Source: Streptomyces zhihengii
GTDB lineage: Bacteria > Actinomycetota > Actinomycetes > Streptomycetales > Streptomycetaceae
Assembly (NCBI RefSeq): GCF_016919245.1
Contig: NZ_JAFEJA010000001.1
Span: 3,506,001 to 3,570,000 of the forward strand
DNA: 64,000 bases
Direction: 5' to 3'
The notes beneath the pieces are model-generated. The model saw only the letters and a program-made list of their open reading frames with translations. It had not been told where the DNA came from and ran no database searches. Made by a program: the position numbers and the translations under genes. The stretch's first letter is position 1. Each line of letters begins with the position of its first letter. This document shows, one piece after another, positions 46,419-57,395 of this stretch.

Positions 46419-46807
46419 GTCAGGACGCCCTTCTTGTACGCGTAGAGCAGTCCCACGGCCAGGAAGCCGAGGAAGATGAACATCTCGACGAGGGTGGTCG
46501 CGCCGTAGCCGTCGGCGGCGAAGACCGTCGCCCAGGGGAAGAGGAAGATCGAGTCGACCGCGAAGATCACGTAGAGGAACGCGTAGACGTAGTAGCGGAC
46601 CTGGGTGTGCGCCCAGCCGTCGCCGACGGGGTCGACACCGCACTCGTAGGTGAGCAGCTTCTCCGGTGTGGGCACCACGGGCCGCAGCAGACGCCCGGCG
46701 CCGAAGGCCACCGCGACGAAGAGCACCCCGAGCACACCGAGCAGTCCGACGACCGCGTAGCTCTGGAAGTAGTCCGCCGCGAGTTGGGCCACGGTCGGTT
46801 CCGGCAC
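46409..46807 (-). CDS. nuoA: NADH-quinone oxidoreductase-like subunit A
   Basis: 132 residues, three membrane helices. [14 protein letters not shown] and [17 protein letters not shown] are the family motifs, with the conserved Glu and Asp. GTG at 46807 follows GAGG by 6 bases. First gene of the ten-gene operon; the open frame runs further up but without site or codon signal. Confidence 0.95.
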   Translation of the reverse strand: MPEPTVAQLAADYFQSYAVVGLLGVLGVLFVAVAFGAGRLLRPVVPTPEKLLTYECGVDPVGDGWAHTQVRYYVYAFLYVIFAVDSIFLFPWATVFAADGYGATTLVEMFIFLGFLAVGLLYAYKKGVLTWA

Positions 46808-47079
46808 GTCCGTCCTCGCTCCCTGTGACGCCGGCGATCCCCGCTCGTCGCCGCGCTGCTCCGGCCCCGCGCCCCCCGGGGGCCCGCGCGCCCGGCGGCC
46901 GGGCCGCCGCCGGCCGGGACGCCGTACGCCGTCTGTCGTCTGTCTCGTACGCACGGGAGTCTAGGCCCTGCCCACGGGAGGGTGAGCAGTCGCGTCACGT
47001 ATCAGGTGGGGTTATCCCTACATCCTCCCACCCATGTACCCCATGGCGTACGTCCGTGGCGCCGGGCAGGCTTGGCCCC
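46808..47079. other. Divergent promoter region between nuoA and the first histidine kinase
   Basis: 272 bases. Both operons must start here. GGGGTTATCCCTAC near 47006-47019 is a candidate regulator site. No gene supported. Confidence 0.45.
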
Positions 47080-48306
47080 ATGACCAGCAGCAGGACGGCA
47101 GCCGCCGACGACCAGGGGGGACCCCCGCCCGTGCGCCTCGCATTCGACCGCCAGACCTGGAAGGAGATCGCCCACCTCCTGGCCAACTTCCCGCTGGGGG
47201 TGGTCGCCTTCGTCTACGCGGTGGTGACCGTGTCCGTCGGCGCGGGCCTCGCCGTCACCGTCGTGGGACTGCCCCTGCTCGCCCTCGGACTCGTCGGCGC
47301 GCGCGGCATCGGCCGGGCGGAGCGGGCGAGGGCCCGGGCGCTGCTCGGCGTGCGGGTCGAGGAGCCGAGTCCGCAGCGCGGCGGTGCGGGGGCCCTCGCC
47401 TGGATCTGGACCCGGGTGGCGGACCCGGTGGGCTGGCGCGCGGTGCTGTACTCGGTGATCCGGCTGCCCTGGGGCGTGCTGACCTTCTCCGTCACGCTGG
47501 TGGGGCTGATCGTGCTCTGGCCGCTGCTGCCGTTCCTCGCCCGGGGCATGGCCAACGCCGATCGCGCGATGGTCCGGGGACTGCTGTCGCCCTCCGACGA
47601 ACTGGAGCGGCGGGTGGCGGAGTTGGAGTCGGACCGCGGGGTGGTCGTCGACACCGCCGCCGCCGACCTGCGCCGGATCGAACGCGACCTGCACGACGGG
47701 GCACAGGCCCGGCTGGTGGCCCTCGCGATGGGCCTCGGCCTCGCCAAGGAGAAGCTGCTGGAGGATCCGGAGGCGGCGGCCGCGATGGTCGACGAGGCGC
47801 ACGGCGAGGTGAAGCTGGCGCTCCAGGAACTGCGCGACCTGGCCCGCGGCATCCACCCCGCCGTCCTCACCGACCGCGGCCTGGACGCCGCCCTGTCCGC
47901 CGTCGCCTCCCGCTGCGCCGTACCGGTGCAGGTCACGGTGGATCTGGCGGAGCGGCCGGCGGCGGCCATCGAGGGCATCGCCTACTTCACCGTCTCCGAG
48001 CTGCTCCAGAACATCAGCAAGCACGCCCGCGCGACACGGGCCGGTGTCGACGTGTGGCGGGCCGACACACGGCTGCTGATCCAGGTCACCGACGACGGCC
48101 GGGGCGGCGCCCGGCTCGACGGCGGCACGGGCATGGCCGGTCTCGCCGAGCGGCTGGGCGCGGTGGACGGCCTCTTCGCCCTGGACTCCCCCGCCGGCGG
48201 GCCGACGACGGTGACCGCGGAGCTGCCCTGGCGCGACCGCGCACCCGGCGACGGGGCCCCGGCCCCGGCCGGGCGGGGAGCGGACCGGGCCCGCCGGGGC
48301 AGGTGA
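47080..48306 (+). CDS. Membrane histidine kinase of the NarL/LiaS type
   Basis: 408 residues. An N-terminal sensor with four hydrophobic segments (residues about 30-70 and 115-165), then the HisKA_3 dimerisation domain with the phosphorylated His in RRIERDLHDGAQARLV, and an ATPase domain with ELLQNISKHA and DDGRGG. The start ATG at 47080 follows CAGGCTTGGCCCC, which resembles the same region of the second kinase. Its catalytic half is almost identical at DNA level to that of the kinase at 48492. It shares the cluster with one response regulator. Confidence 0.92.
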   Translation: MTSSRTAAADDQGGPPPVRLAFDRQTWKEIAHLLANFPLGVVAFVYAVVTVSVGAGLAVTVVGLPLLALGLVGARGIGRAERARARALLGVRVEEPSPQRGGAGALAWIWTRVADPVGWRAVLYSVIRLPWGVLTFSVTLVGLIVLWPLLPFLARGMANADRAMVRGLLSPSDELERRVAELESDRGVVVDTAAADLRRIERDLHDGAQARLVALAMGLGLAKEKLLEDPEAAAAMVDEAHGEVKLALQELRDLARGIHPAVLTDRGLDAALSAVASRCAVPVQVTVDLAERPAAAIEGIAYFTVSELLQNISKHARATRAGVDVWRADTRLLIQVTDDGRGGARLDGGTGMAGLAERLGAVDGLFALDSPAGGPTTVTAELPWRDRAPGDGAPAPAGRGADRARRGR

Positions 48307-48334
48307 CGGCAGCGGGAGGGATGGCGGCGGGGGC

Positions 48335-48375
48335 GGGGGGGGGGGGGGGGGGGGGGGGCCGCCCCCCCCCCCCCC
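48335..48375. repeat. 24-base G tract followed by a 14-base C tract
   Basis: G24 at 48335-48358, then CCG, then C14 at 48362-48375. The tracts can pair into a hairpin, so this may be the terminator of the first kinase gene. It lies 28 bases after that stop codon. Confidence 0.9.
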
Positions 48376-48491
48376 GCCCACGGCCCCGTCCCGCGTCCGC
48401 CCGAGCCGGCCCTCCGGGGTAGGGAAAACCCCCCGTCGGAACGGATACCGCCCTCATGGTGGCGGCCGGGCGGATCGAACAGGCTGGGGGC

Positions 48492-49847
48492 ATGACAGCA
48501 GGCATGGCAGAACGGACGGACCCGATGACCGCGGATCACCGATACGACACGCAGCCCCGCTCCCGGACGCGAGCGCTGCCTCCCGTGCTGCGGGCACCGC
48601 TGGAGGGCCGGACCTGGCGGGAGCTCGGCTGGATCGTGCTGAGCCTGCCGATGAGCATCCTGTTCTTCGTGTTCGCGGTCACCATGACGTCGGTCAGCGC
48701 CGGGCTGCTCGTCACCTTCGTCGGCATCCCGCTGCTGGCCGGCACCTTCGCGGCGCTGCGCGGGCTCGGTGCCGTCGAGCGGATGCGGGCGCGGGCCCTG
48801 CTGGACGCCGACGTGGCCGCGCCCGGGCCGGTGTCCGGCGGCAGGGGCGGCTTCGGCGGGTGGCTGGCGGGGACGCTGAAGAGCGGGGTCTCCTGGCGGC
48901 ACCTGCTCTACTCGCTGCTCCACTTCCCGTGGGCGGTCTTCGGCTTCAGCCTGGTGGTGCCGCTGTGGACGGCCGGCTGGACGCTGCTGCTGTACCCGCT
49001 GTGGCAGTGGACCCTGCCCCTGTACGGCGGCCAGGACGGGATCCAGCTCTACGGCGACGGCACCCACAACTACTACCTGGACTCGCCCCTGGAGATCGCC
49101 GCGACCAGCGTCATCGGCCTGCTGCTGACCCTCGCCACACCGTGGGTGATCCGCGGTCTGAGCAGCGTGGACCGGCTGATGGTGGTCGGCCTGCTGGGGC
49201 CGTCGCGGCTGGCCAGCAGGGTCGTCGAGCTGGAGTCGGACCGCGGGGTGGTCGTCGACACCGCCGCCGCCGACCTGCGCCGGATCGAACGCGACCTGCA
49301 CGACGGGGCACAGGCCCGGCTGGTGGCCCTGGCCATGGACCTGGGCCTCGCCAAGGAGAAGCTGCTGGAGGATCCGGAGGCGGCGGCCGCGATGGTCGAC
49401 GAGGCGCACGGCGAGGTGAAGGTCGCGCTCCAGGAGCTGCGCGACCTGGCCCGCGGCATCCACCCCGCCGTCCTCACCGACCGCGGCCTGGACGCCGCCC
49501 TGTCCGCCGTCGCCTCCCGCTGCGCCGTACCGGTGCAGGTCGAGGTCGACCTGGACCGGCGGCCGGCGGCGGCCATCGAGGGCATCGCCTACTTCACCGT
49601 CTCCGAGCTGCTCCAGAACATCAGCAAGCACGCCCGCGCCACCCGCGCCCGGGTGGAGGTGTGGCGGGTGGAGGACCGGCTGATGCTCCAGGTCCGGGAC
49701 GACGGCCGGGGCGGCGCCGACGCCACGGGCGGCAGCGGGCTGGCCGGACTGGCGGAGCGGCTGGGCGCGGTGGACGGGGTGCTGGCCGTCGACTCCCCGG
49801 CGGGCGGCCCGACGACCGTCACGGCCGAACTCCCCTGGCGCGGCTGA
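48492..49847 (+). CDS. Membrane histidine kinase, close paralogue of the upstream one
   Basis: 451 residues. Four hydrophobic segments in the N-terminal sensor, with an extra extracytoplasmic loop (WQWTLPLYGGQDGIQLYGDG) absent from the first kinase; then HisKA_3 with phospho-His in ERDLHDGAQARLV and the ATPase domain (ELLQNISKHA, DDGRGGADATGGSG). Starts at 48456, 48504 and 48525 are possible; 48492 is preferred because CAGGCTGGGGGC matches the leader of the paralogue. The signal sensed is unknown. Confidence 0.9.
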   Translation: MTAGMAERTDPMTADHRYDTQPRSRTRALPPVLRAPLEGRTWRELGWIVLSLPMSILFFVFAVTMTSVSAGLLVTFVGIPLLAGTFAALRGLGAVERMRARALLDADVAAPGPVSGGRGGFGGWLAGTLKSGVSWRHLLYSLLHFPWAVFGFSLVVPLWTAGWTLLLYPLWQWTLPLYGGQDGIQLYGDGTHNYYLDSPLEIAATSVIGLLLTLATPWVIRGLSSVDRLMVVGLLGPSRLASRVVELESDRGVVVDTAAADLRRIERDLHDGAQARLVALAMDLGLAKEKLLEDPEAAAAMVDEAHGEVKVALQELRDLARGIHPAVLTDRGLDAALSAVASRCAVPVQVEVDLDRRPAAAIEGIAYFTVSELLQNISKHARATRARVEVWRVEDRLMLQVRDDGRGGADATGGSGLAGLAERLGAVDGVLAVDSPAGGPTTVTAELPWRG

Positions 49848-49855
49848 CCCGCACC

Positions 49856-49881
49856 GCGGGTGCGCGCCGGCGCGCACCCGC
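49856..49881 (+). terminator. 26-bp perfect palindrome after the second kinase
   Basis: 13-bp arms with no loop, 9 bases after the stop. Likely a terminator; partial read-through to the regulator gene is possible. Confidence 0.55.
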
Positions 49882-50070
49882 GCCCGGCGCGGTCGTCCGC
49901 GGCGCTCGCACGCGCCCGATGCACCCGATGCACCCGGCGTGCCCCTCAACCTCCGGCGCCCGCCCTGCGTCCCTGAAGCCGAAAGCGCGCAGCCCGCACC
50001 TGATCGCGCCCCGATCCTGGGATGCTGGACGCGACAGACCGGACGTGGGACGAGCAGGGGGAACAGGGCT

Positions 50071-50742
50071 GTGGACGACAGGGTGCGGGTGGTCATCGCC
50101 GAGGATTCGGTACTTCTCCGGGAGGGCCTCACCCGGCTGCTGACCGACCGGGGGCACGACGTCGTCGCGGGCCTCGGCGACGCGGACGCGCTGATGAAGA
50201 CGATCGCGGAGCTCGCGGGCCGGGGCGAACTGCCGGACGTGGTGGTCGCCGATGTGCGGATGCCGCCCACCCACACGGATGAAGGGGTGCGGGCCGCGGT
50301 GCGGCTGCGCCGCGAGCACCCCGGGGTCGGTGTGCTGGTGCTGTCCCAGTACGTCGAGGAGCAGTACGCGACCGAGCTGCTCGCGGGCAGCAGCCGGGGC
50401 GTCGGCTATCTGCTGAAGGACCGGGTCGCCGAGGTGCGGGAGTTCGTGGACGCCGTGGTGCGGGTCGCCCGCGGCGGCACCGCGCTGGACCCGGAGGTCG
50501 TGGCGCAGCTGCTGGGCCGCAGCCGCAAGCAGGACGTGCTGGCCGGGCTGACGCCGCGTGAGCGGGAGGTGCTCGGCCTGATGGCGGAGGGCCGGACGAA
50601 CTCCGCGATCGCCCGGCAGCTCGTGGTGAGCGACGGGGCCGTGGAGAAGCACGTCAGCAACATCTTCCTCAAGCTCGGTCTCTCGCCGAGCGACGGGGAC
50701 CACCGGCGGGTTCTGGCCGTTCTGACGTATCTGAACTCCTGA
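50071..50742 (+). CDS. LuxR/NarL-family response regulator
   Basis: 223 residues. Receiver domain: acidic pocket in IAEDSVLLREGL, phospho-acceptor Asp in VVVADVRMPPTHTDEG, and Lys in YLLKDRV. LuxR helix-turn-helix at the C-terminus: TPREREVLGLMAEGRTNSAI and VEKHVSNIFLKLGL. GTG at 50071 has GGGGGA upstream. It is the cognate regulator of the two kinases before it, by context. Confidence 0.94.
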   Translation: MDDRVRVVIAEDSVLLREGLTRLLTDRGHDVVAGLGDADALMKTIAELAGRGELPDVVVADVRMPPTHTDEGVRAAVRLRREHPGVGVLVLSQYVEEQYATELLAGSSRGVGYLLKDRVAEVREFVDAVVRVARGGTALDPEVVAQLLGRSRKQDVLAGLTPREREVLGLMAEGRTNSAIARQLVVSDGAVEKHVSNIFLKLGLSPSDGDHRRVLAVLTYLNS

Positions 50743-51055
50743 CCGCCGGATCGACATGTCCGACAGCCGCGTCCGAATCCTGACGGCGGCCTCCCGGACC
50801 CGCCGGGGGCGGGGGACCCCCGGCCGGACCCGGCCGCGGCACCCCGCACCCGCCCCGGAGGGACTAGGGGGGTCCGCCGTCAGGATTCAGGGGCGGGTGT
50901 CGCATGACAAAGCGCACCGCCACGGCGTCTCATAGGTTCGTCCGACATGTGAGCGGTCCGGGGAAGGGCACCCTTACGGTCGTAGGGTTGCCGATGGGAC
51001 GGCCGGTGGGCCGGCCGGGCCCGATGAGCCGCCTCGACGAGGGAGGTCCAGTTCA
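50743..51055. other. Intergenic region upstream of korA
   Basis: 313 bases, no gene supported. It contains a GTCCGACATGT-like element at both ends (near 50752-50765 and 50939-50951) and a GC-rich repeat; it should hold the kor promoter, which I could not pin down. Confidence 0.45.
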
Positions 51056-53012
<1,957 letters not shown>

Positions 53013-53020
<8 letters not shown>

Positions 53021-54071
53021 GACGAACACGCTGTTGTCGCTGGTGCCGAAGGCCGAGGCGCAGCAGTCCATGAAGGACTTCAAGTCCGACCAGGAGGTGC
53101 GCTGGTGCCCCGGGTGCGGGGACTACGCGATCCTCGCGGCCGTGCAGGGCTTCATGCCCGACCTGGGTCTGGCGAAGGAGAACATCGTCTTCGTCTCGGG
53201 CATCGGCTGCTCCTCCCGGTTCCCGTACTACATGAACACCTACGGGATGCACTCGATCCACGGCCGCGCCCCGGCCATCGCCACGGGTCTCGCCTCCTCC
53301 CGCCGCGATCTGTCGGTGTGGGTCGTCACCGGTGACGGCGACGCCCTGTCCATCGGCGGCAACCACCTGATCCACGCCCTGCGGCGCAACGTCAACCTGA
53401 AGATCCTGCTGTTCAACAACCGGATCTACGGTCTGACGAAGGGCCAGTACAGCCCCACGTCCGAGGTCGGCAAGATCACCAAGTCGACGCCGATGGGGTC
53501 GCTGGACTCCCCCTTCAACCCGGTGTCCCTGGCCATCGGCGCCGAGGCGTCGTTCGTGGCCCGGACGGTGGACTCGGACCGCAAGCACCTCACCGAGGTG
53601 CTGCGCCAGGCCGCCGACCACGAGGGCACCGCGCTGGTGGAGATCTACCAGAACTGCAACATCTTCAACGACGGCGCCTTCGACGCGATCAAGGACAAGG
53701 AGCGGGCCCAGGAGGCCGTGATCCGGCTGGAGCACGGGCAGCCGATCCGCTTCGGGGCGGACGGCTCGAAGGGGGTCGTCCGCGACCACCTCACCGGTGA
53801 CCTGCGGGTCGTGACCGTCACCGCCGAGAACGAGGCCGACGTCGTCGTCCACGACGCGCACAACCCGAGCCCGACGACCGCGTTCGCGCTGTCCCGGCTG
53901 GCCGACCCGGACACCCTGCACCACACGCCGATCGGCGTGCTGCGCAGCGTGCGGCGGCCGGTCTACGACACGCTCATGGCCGACCAGCTCGAAAAGGCCG
54001 TCGAGCAGCACGGCAAGGGCGACCTGTCGGCCCTCCTCGCCGGGAACGACACCTGGACGGTCGCCGGCTGA
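53013..54071 (+). CDS. korB: 2-oxoacid:ferredoxin oxidoreductase, beta subunit
   Basis: 352 residues. TPP-binding motif TGDGDALSIGGNH and following Asn; Cys residues in RWCPGCGDYAIL, SGIGCSSR and IYQNCN fit one 4Fe-4S cluster. No separate ferredoxin domain is present, so an external ferredoxin is needed. GTG at 53013 is within the end of korA. Confidence 0.96.
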
Positions 54072-54092
54072 CGCGAGCCGGCGGGGCACGAG

Positions 54093-54128
54093 GCGGAGGC
54101 CGGGACCACGAGGTCCCGGCCTCCGCCG
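54093..54128. terminator. Terminator of korAB
   Basis: 16-bp perfect arms (54093-54108 and 54113-54128) with loop ACGA, between the convergent korB and HxlR genes. Probably bidirectional. Confidence 0.9.
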
Positions 54129-54142
54129 CGTGCGCCCCGGGG

Positions 54143-54565
54143 TCAGGCGGTGGCCGCCGGGCGCGCCTTCTCCTCGTCGTACGCGGCACGCGCCGCCGCC
54201 ACCTCGGGCACCTGCCGCTCGGTCCAGCGGGCGAGGGCCCAGACCTGCTCGGCGGCCTCCCGGCCCAGGCCGGTGAGCGTGTAGTCGACCCTCGGCGGGA
54301 TGACGGGCTTGGCGTCACGGTGGACGAAGCCGTCGCGCTCCAGGGTCTGGAGCGTCTGGGCGAGCATCTTCTCGCTGACGCCGCCGATCCTGCGGCGCAG
54401 CTCGCTGAAGCGGTGCGACCGCTCCAGCAGCGCGGCCAGCACCAGGACGCCCCACCGGCTGGTGACATGTTCGAGGATCAGCCGGGACGGGCACATCGCG
54501 CTGTTCACATCCGGGACGATCACGTCCGGGAAGCCCACCGTCTCGTCGCTCGCACTCACTCCCAT
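54143..54565 (-). CDS. HxlR-family transcriptional regulator
   Basis: 140-residue winged-helix protein of the HxlR/YodB type. DNA-binding region RFSELRRRIGGVSEKMLAQT and wing VIPPRVDYTLTGLGRE. One Cys (residue 25, in AMCPSRLILEHV) sits at the position used for thiol sensing in YodB relatives, making it a candidate for redox or electrophile control. Divergent from an NAD(P)-binding gene, with a palindrome adjacent to its own start. Confidence 0.93.
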   Translation of the reverse strand: MGVSASDETVGFPDVIVPDVNSAMCPSRLILEHVTSRWGVLVLAALLERSHRFSELRRRIGGVSEKMLAQTLQTLERDGFVHRDAKPVIPPRVDYTLTGLGREAAEQVWALARWTERQVPEVAAARAAYDEEKARPAATA

Positions 54566-54568
54566 GCC

Positions 54569-54593
54569 AGTACCTTACTTCAAAGTGGGTACT
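54569..54593. promoter_or_regulatory. Operator between HxlR gene and its divergent partner
   Basis: 25-base near-palindrome with 10 of 12 pairs matching (arms AGTACC..ACTT and AAGT..GGTACT), 4 bases before the HxlR start codon. Confidence 0.75.
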
Positions 54594-54674
54594 TTCTCCA
54601 GGTTAGTTCCCTGCTTACAGTGGGTTGAGGGCCTCCGCGAGGGGGCCTTCACCCCCACCGAAACGGAGAACCTC

Positions 54675-55535
54675 ATGGGCATCGTCGTCACCGGCGCCAC
54701 CGGAGCACTCGGCCGCCTCGTCGTGGACGAGCTGCTCGCCACCGTCCCCGCCGCGGAGATCGCGGCCGTCGTCCGCGACAAGGAGAAGGCCTCCGCGCCG
54801 GCGGAGCGGGGCGTGGAGATCCGCCTCGGCGACTACGACCGGCCCGAGACCCTGGAGGGCGCCTTCCGCTCCGGGGACCGGGTGCTGTTCGTCTCCGGCA
54901 GCGAGGTGGGCCGCCGGGTCGCCCAGCACACGGCCGTGATCGCGGCGGCGAAGGCCGCCGGCGTCGCCCAGCTCGCCTACACGGGGATCCTGGGCGGGCC
55001 CGACGCGGACTTCGACCTCGCCGACGAGCACCGGGCCACCGAGCGGCTGATCCTCGAATCGGGCGTGCCCCACACGTTCCTGCGCAACGGCTGGTACACG
55101 GAGAACTACACCGCGAACCTCGGCCCGGTCCTGGAGCACGGCACGGTCGTCGGCAACGCGGGCGACGGACGGATCGCCGCCGCCTCGCGCGCCGACTACG
55201 CCGCCGCGGCGGCCGCGGTGCTGACCGGCGAGGGGCACCTGGGCAAGGCGTACGAGCTGAGCGGCGACACCGCCTGGTCGCTCGCCGAGTACGCGGCCGA
55301 GCTCTCCCGGCAGACGGGCCGCACCATCACCTACACCGAGCTCACCCCCGAGGCGCACCTGTCCGTCCTGGTGGGCGCGGGCCTCCCGGAGGCGTTCGCG
55401 CGCATCCTCGTCGACGTGGACGACGCGATCGGGCGCGGCCGGCTGGCGGGCACCGGCGGCGACCTGGCGCGGCTGGCCGGACGGCCGTCCACCCCGCTCG
55501 CCGACTCGGTCGCCACCGCGCTGGCCGGCCGCTGA
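54675..55535 (+). CDS. NAD(P)H-binding quinone oxidoreductase-like protein (QorB/NmrA type)
   Basis: 286-residue atypical SDR. N-terminal GIVVTGATGALGRLVVDELL, central GTVVGNAGDGRIAAASRADY and FLRNGWYTENY are typical of QorB, an NADPH:quinone reductase. ATG at 54675 has GGAG upstream. Divergent HxlR gene and shared operator suggest induction by quinones or electrophiles, as in the YodB/YcnD systems; this is inference. Confidence 0.88.
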   Translation: MGIVVTGATGALGRLVVDELLATVPAAEIAAVVRDKEKASAPAERGVEIRLGDYDRPETLEGAFRSGDRVLFVSGSEVGRRVAQHTAVIAAAKAAGVAQLAYTGILGGPDADFDLADEHRATERLILESGVPHTFLRNGWYTENYTANLGPVLEHGTVVGNAGDGRIAAASRADYAAAAAAVLTGEGHLGKAYELSGDTAWSLAEYAAELSRQTGRTITYTELTPEAHLSVLVGAGLPEAFARILVDVDDAIGRGRLAGTGGDLARLAGRPSTPLADSVATALAGR

Positions 55536-55641
55536 GGAGCCGCCCGCGAAGGTCATGACCGTATGGCGATACGGGCATGACATCCGGCCCCCGCGCGGCG
55601 TACCTTTGCCCGGAAACGCGCGCGCGGGGACAGGAGGGCCG

Positions 55642-56691
55642 GTGAAGTCGCAGAACGAACAGCGGACAGGACTGCTGTACGGGATCGGCGCCTACGGGAT
55701 GTGGGGTCTGGTCCCGCTCTTCTGGCCGCTGCTCAAGCCGTCCGGGGCCGGCGAGATCCTCGCCCACCGGATGGTGTGGTCGCTGGCCGTCGTCGCCGTC
55801 GCGCTCCTGGCGCTGAAGCAGTGGGGCTGGATCCGCGACCTGGTGCGCAGCCCGGGCAAGCTGGCGCTCGTCACCGTGGCCGCGGCCGTCATCACGGTCA
55901 ACTGGGGCGTCTACATCTGGGCCGTCAACACCGGCCGGGTGGTCGAGGCCTCGCTCGGCTACTTCATCAACCCCCTGGTCACCATCGCCATGGGCGTGCT
56001 GCTGCTCGGTGAACGGCTGCGCCCGGCGCAGTGGGCGGCGGTCGGCACCGGCTTCGCCGCGGTGCTCGTCCTCGCCGTCGGCTACGGGCAGCCGCCGTGG
56101 GTCTCGCTCACCCTCGCCTTTTCCTTCGCCACCTACGGCCTGGTGAAGAAGAAGGTCAACCTGGGCGGCCTGGAGTCGCTGGCGGCCGAGACGGCCATCC
56201 AGTTCCTGCCCGCGCTCGGCTTCCTGCTGTGGCTCGGCGCGGACGGCTCGGCGAGCTTCGGCGCCCACGGCACCGGCCACGCCGCGCTGCTCGCCGCCAC
56301 GGGCGTGGTGACGGCCGTGCCCCTCATCTGCTTCGGCGCCGCCGCGATCCGGGTGCCGCTGTCCACCCTGGGGCTGCTCCAGTACCTGGCGCCGGTCTTC
56401 CAGTTCCTGCTGGGCATCCTCTACTTCCACGAGGCGATGCCGGCCGAGCGGTGGGCCGGGTTCGCGCTGGTGTGGCTGGCGCTGTCGTGCCTCACCTGGG
56501 ACGCGTTGCGCAACGCCCGGCGCAACCGGGCCGAGGCCCTGCGCCTCGCCGTCGAGGCCGCGGCCTCCGGGGCCGCCCCGCTGCCGCCCGCGCCGCAGTC
56601 GGGCGTGGTCACGGGCGGGCTGCCCGGCGCGCCCGCGGACCCCGCCGCGGACCCGGCCCGCGCGGCCGGCGAACCCCGCCCGACCGCCTGA
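55642..56691 (+). CDS. rarD: RarD/EamA-type permease
   Basis: 349-residue membrane protein with 10 helices. It begins LLYGIGAYGMWGLVPLFWPL, contains AHRMVWSLAVVAV and VNWGVYIWAVNTGRVVEASLGYFINPL, all RarD signatures. GTG at 55642 preceded by GGAGGG. The hydrophilic C-terminal tail of about 55 residues is extra. Transport substrate unknown. Confidence 0.92.
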   Translation: MKSQNEQRTGLLYGIGAYGMWGLVPLFWPLLKPSGAGEILAHRMVWSLAVVAVALLALKQWGWIRDLVRSPGKLALVTVAAAVITVNWGVYIWAVNTGRVVEASLGYFINPLVTIAMGVLLLGERLRPAQWAAVGTGFAAVLVLAVGYGQPPWVSLTLAFSFATYGLVKKKVNLGGLESLAAETAIQFLPALGFLLWLGADGSASFGAHGTGHAALLAATGVVTAVPLICFGAAAIRVPLSTLGLLQYLAPVFQFLLGILYFHEAMPAERWAGFALVWLALSCLTWDALRNARRNRAEALRLAVEAAASGAAPLPPAPQSGVVTGGLPGAPADPAADPARAAGEPRPTA

Positions 56692-56706
56692 AGCACCCGG
56701 CGCGCA

Positions 56707-56743
56707 CGGCCCCTGCCCCCGAAAGACCCGGGGGCAGGGGCCG
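56707..56743. terminator. Bidirectional terminator between rarD and the CGNR gene
   Basis: 14-bp perfect arms (56707-56720 and 56730-56743) between convergent genes. Confidence 0.85.
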
Positions 56744-56777
56744 TTCCCTTGGCGGGGTGGGGCGGGAACGGCGGGGG

Positions 56778-57395
56778 TCAGGCGGTGGGGTCGTCCGTCC
56801 GGCGGGCGCGGTGGGTGCGCACCTTGTGGCGGTTGCCGCAGCGTTCCATCGAGCACCAGCGGCGGCGGCCGGGGCGGGAGGTGTCGACGAACAGCAGCGC
56901 GCAGTTGTGGGTGGCGCACTCGCGGACGCGGTGCGCGTGGGGACCGGTGAGGAGGTCCACCGCGTCGCGCGCGACGGTCGACAGCAGGGCGGCGACCGGG
57001 GCCTCGCCGGGGGCCCAGGCACGGGTGCCGTCGGCGGCGATCAGCGGGACGAGCGGGGGCACCGCCGCCGCCGCGTTCACCGCGGCGAGCCCGGCGGGGG
57101 CGGGCGCGGCGCCGTGCGCCCGGGCCGCCATGACCCCCCACAGCGCGTCGCGCAGACCGCGTGCGGCCGCCGCGCCCGCGTCGTCGGCCGCCAGCCGGAG
57201 CCCCGGGGGCAGCCGGCTCTCGGCGGCCCAGGCCGCCAGCGCCCGCGGCCCGGTCAGCACCTCGAAGCGGGCGTACTCGCCGGGTCCGCCGGTGGCCAGC
57301 AGTTCCAGGCAGAGCGCGCCCGGGTCGAAGCGGAACGTCTGCCCGTCGGGGTGACGCAGCAGCAGTCCCGGCGTTTCCGTTGCCCTCGTCGTCAT
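56778..57395 (-). CDS. ABATE-domain/CGNR zinc-finger regulator
   Basis: 205 residues. An N-terminal stress-associated ABATE domain (ALCLELLATGGPGE) and a C-terminal CGNR zinc finger: RECATHNCALLFVD, RRWCSMERCGNRHKVRTHR, with four Cys ligands. Putative DNA-binding. The start ATG is inside a 31-base palindrome shared with the divergent VOC gene, so the mRNA appears leaderless and autoregulation is likely. Confidence 0.88.
   Translation of the reverse strand: MTTRATETPGLLLRHPDGQTFRFDPGALCLELLATGGPGEYARFEVLTGPRALAAWAAESRLPPGLRLAADDAGAAAARGLRDALWGVMAARAHGAAPAPAGLAAVNAAAAVPPLVPLIAADGTRAWAPGEAPVAALLSTVARDAVDLLTGPHAHRVRECATHNCALLFVDTSRPGRRRWCSMERCGNRHKVRTHRARRTDDPTA

Noticed and set aside
48335..48375. 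CRISPR-like or terminal repeat
   Set aside because: Only a homopolymer pair; no repeat-spacer structure. No CRISPR array was seen anywhere in the window.
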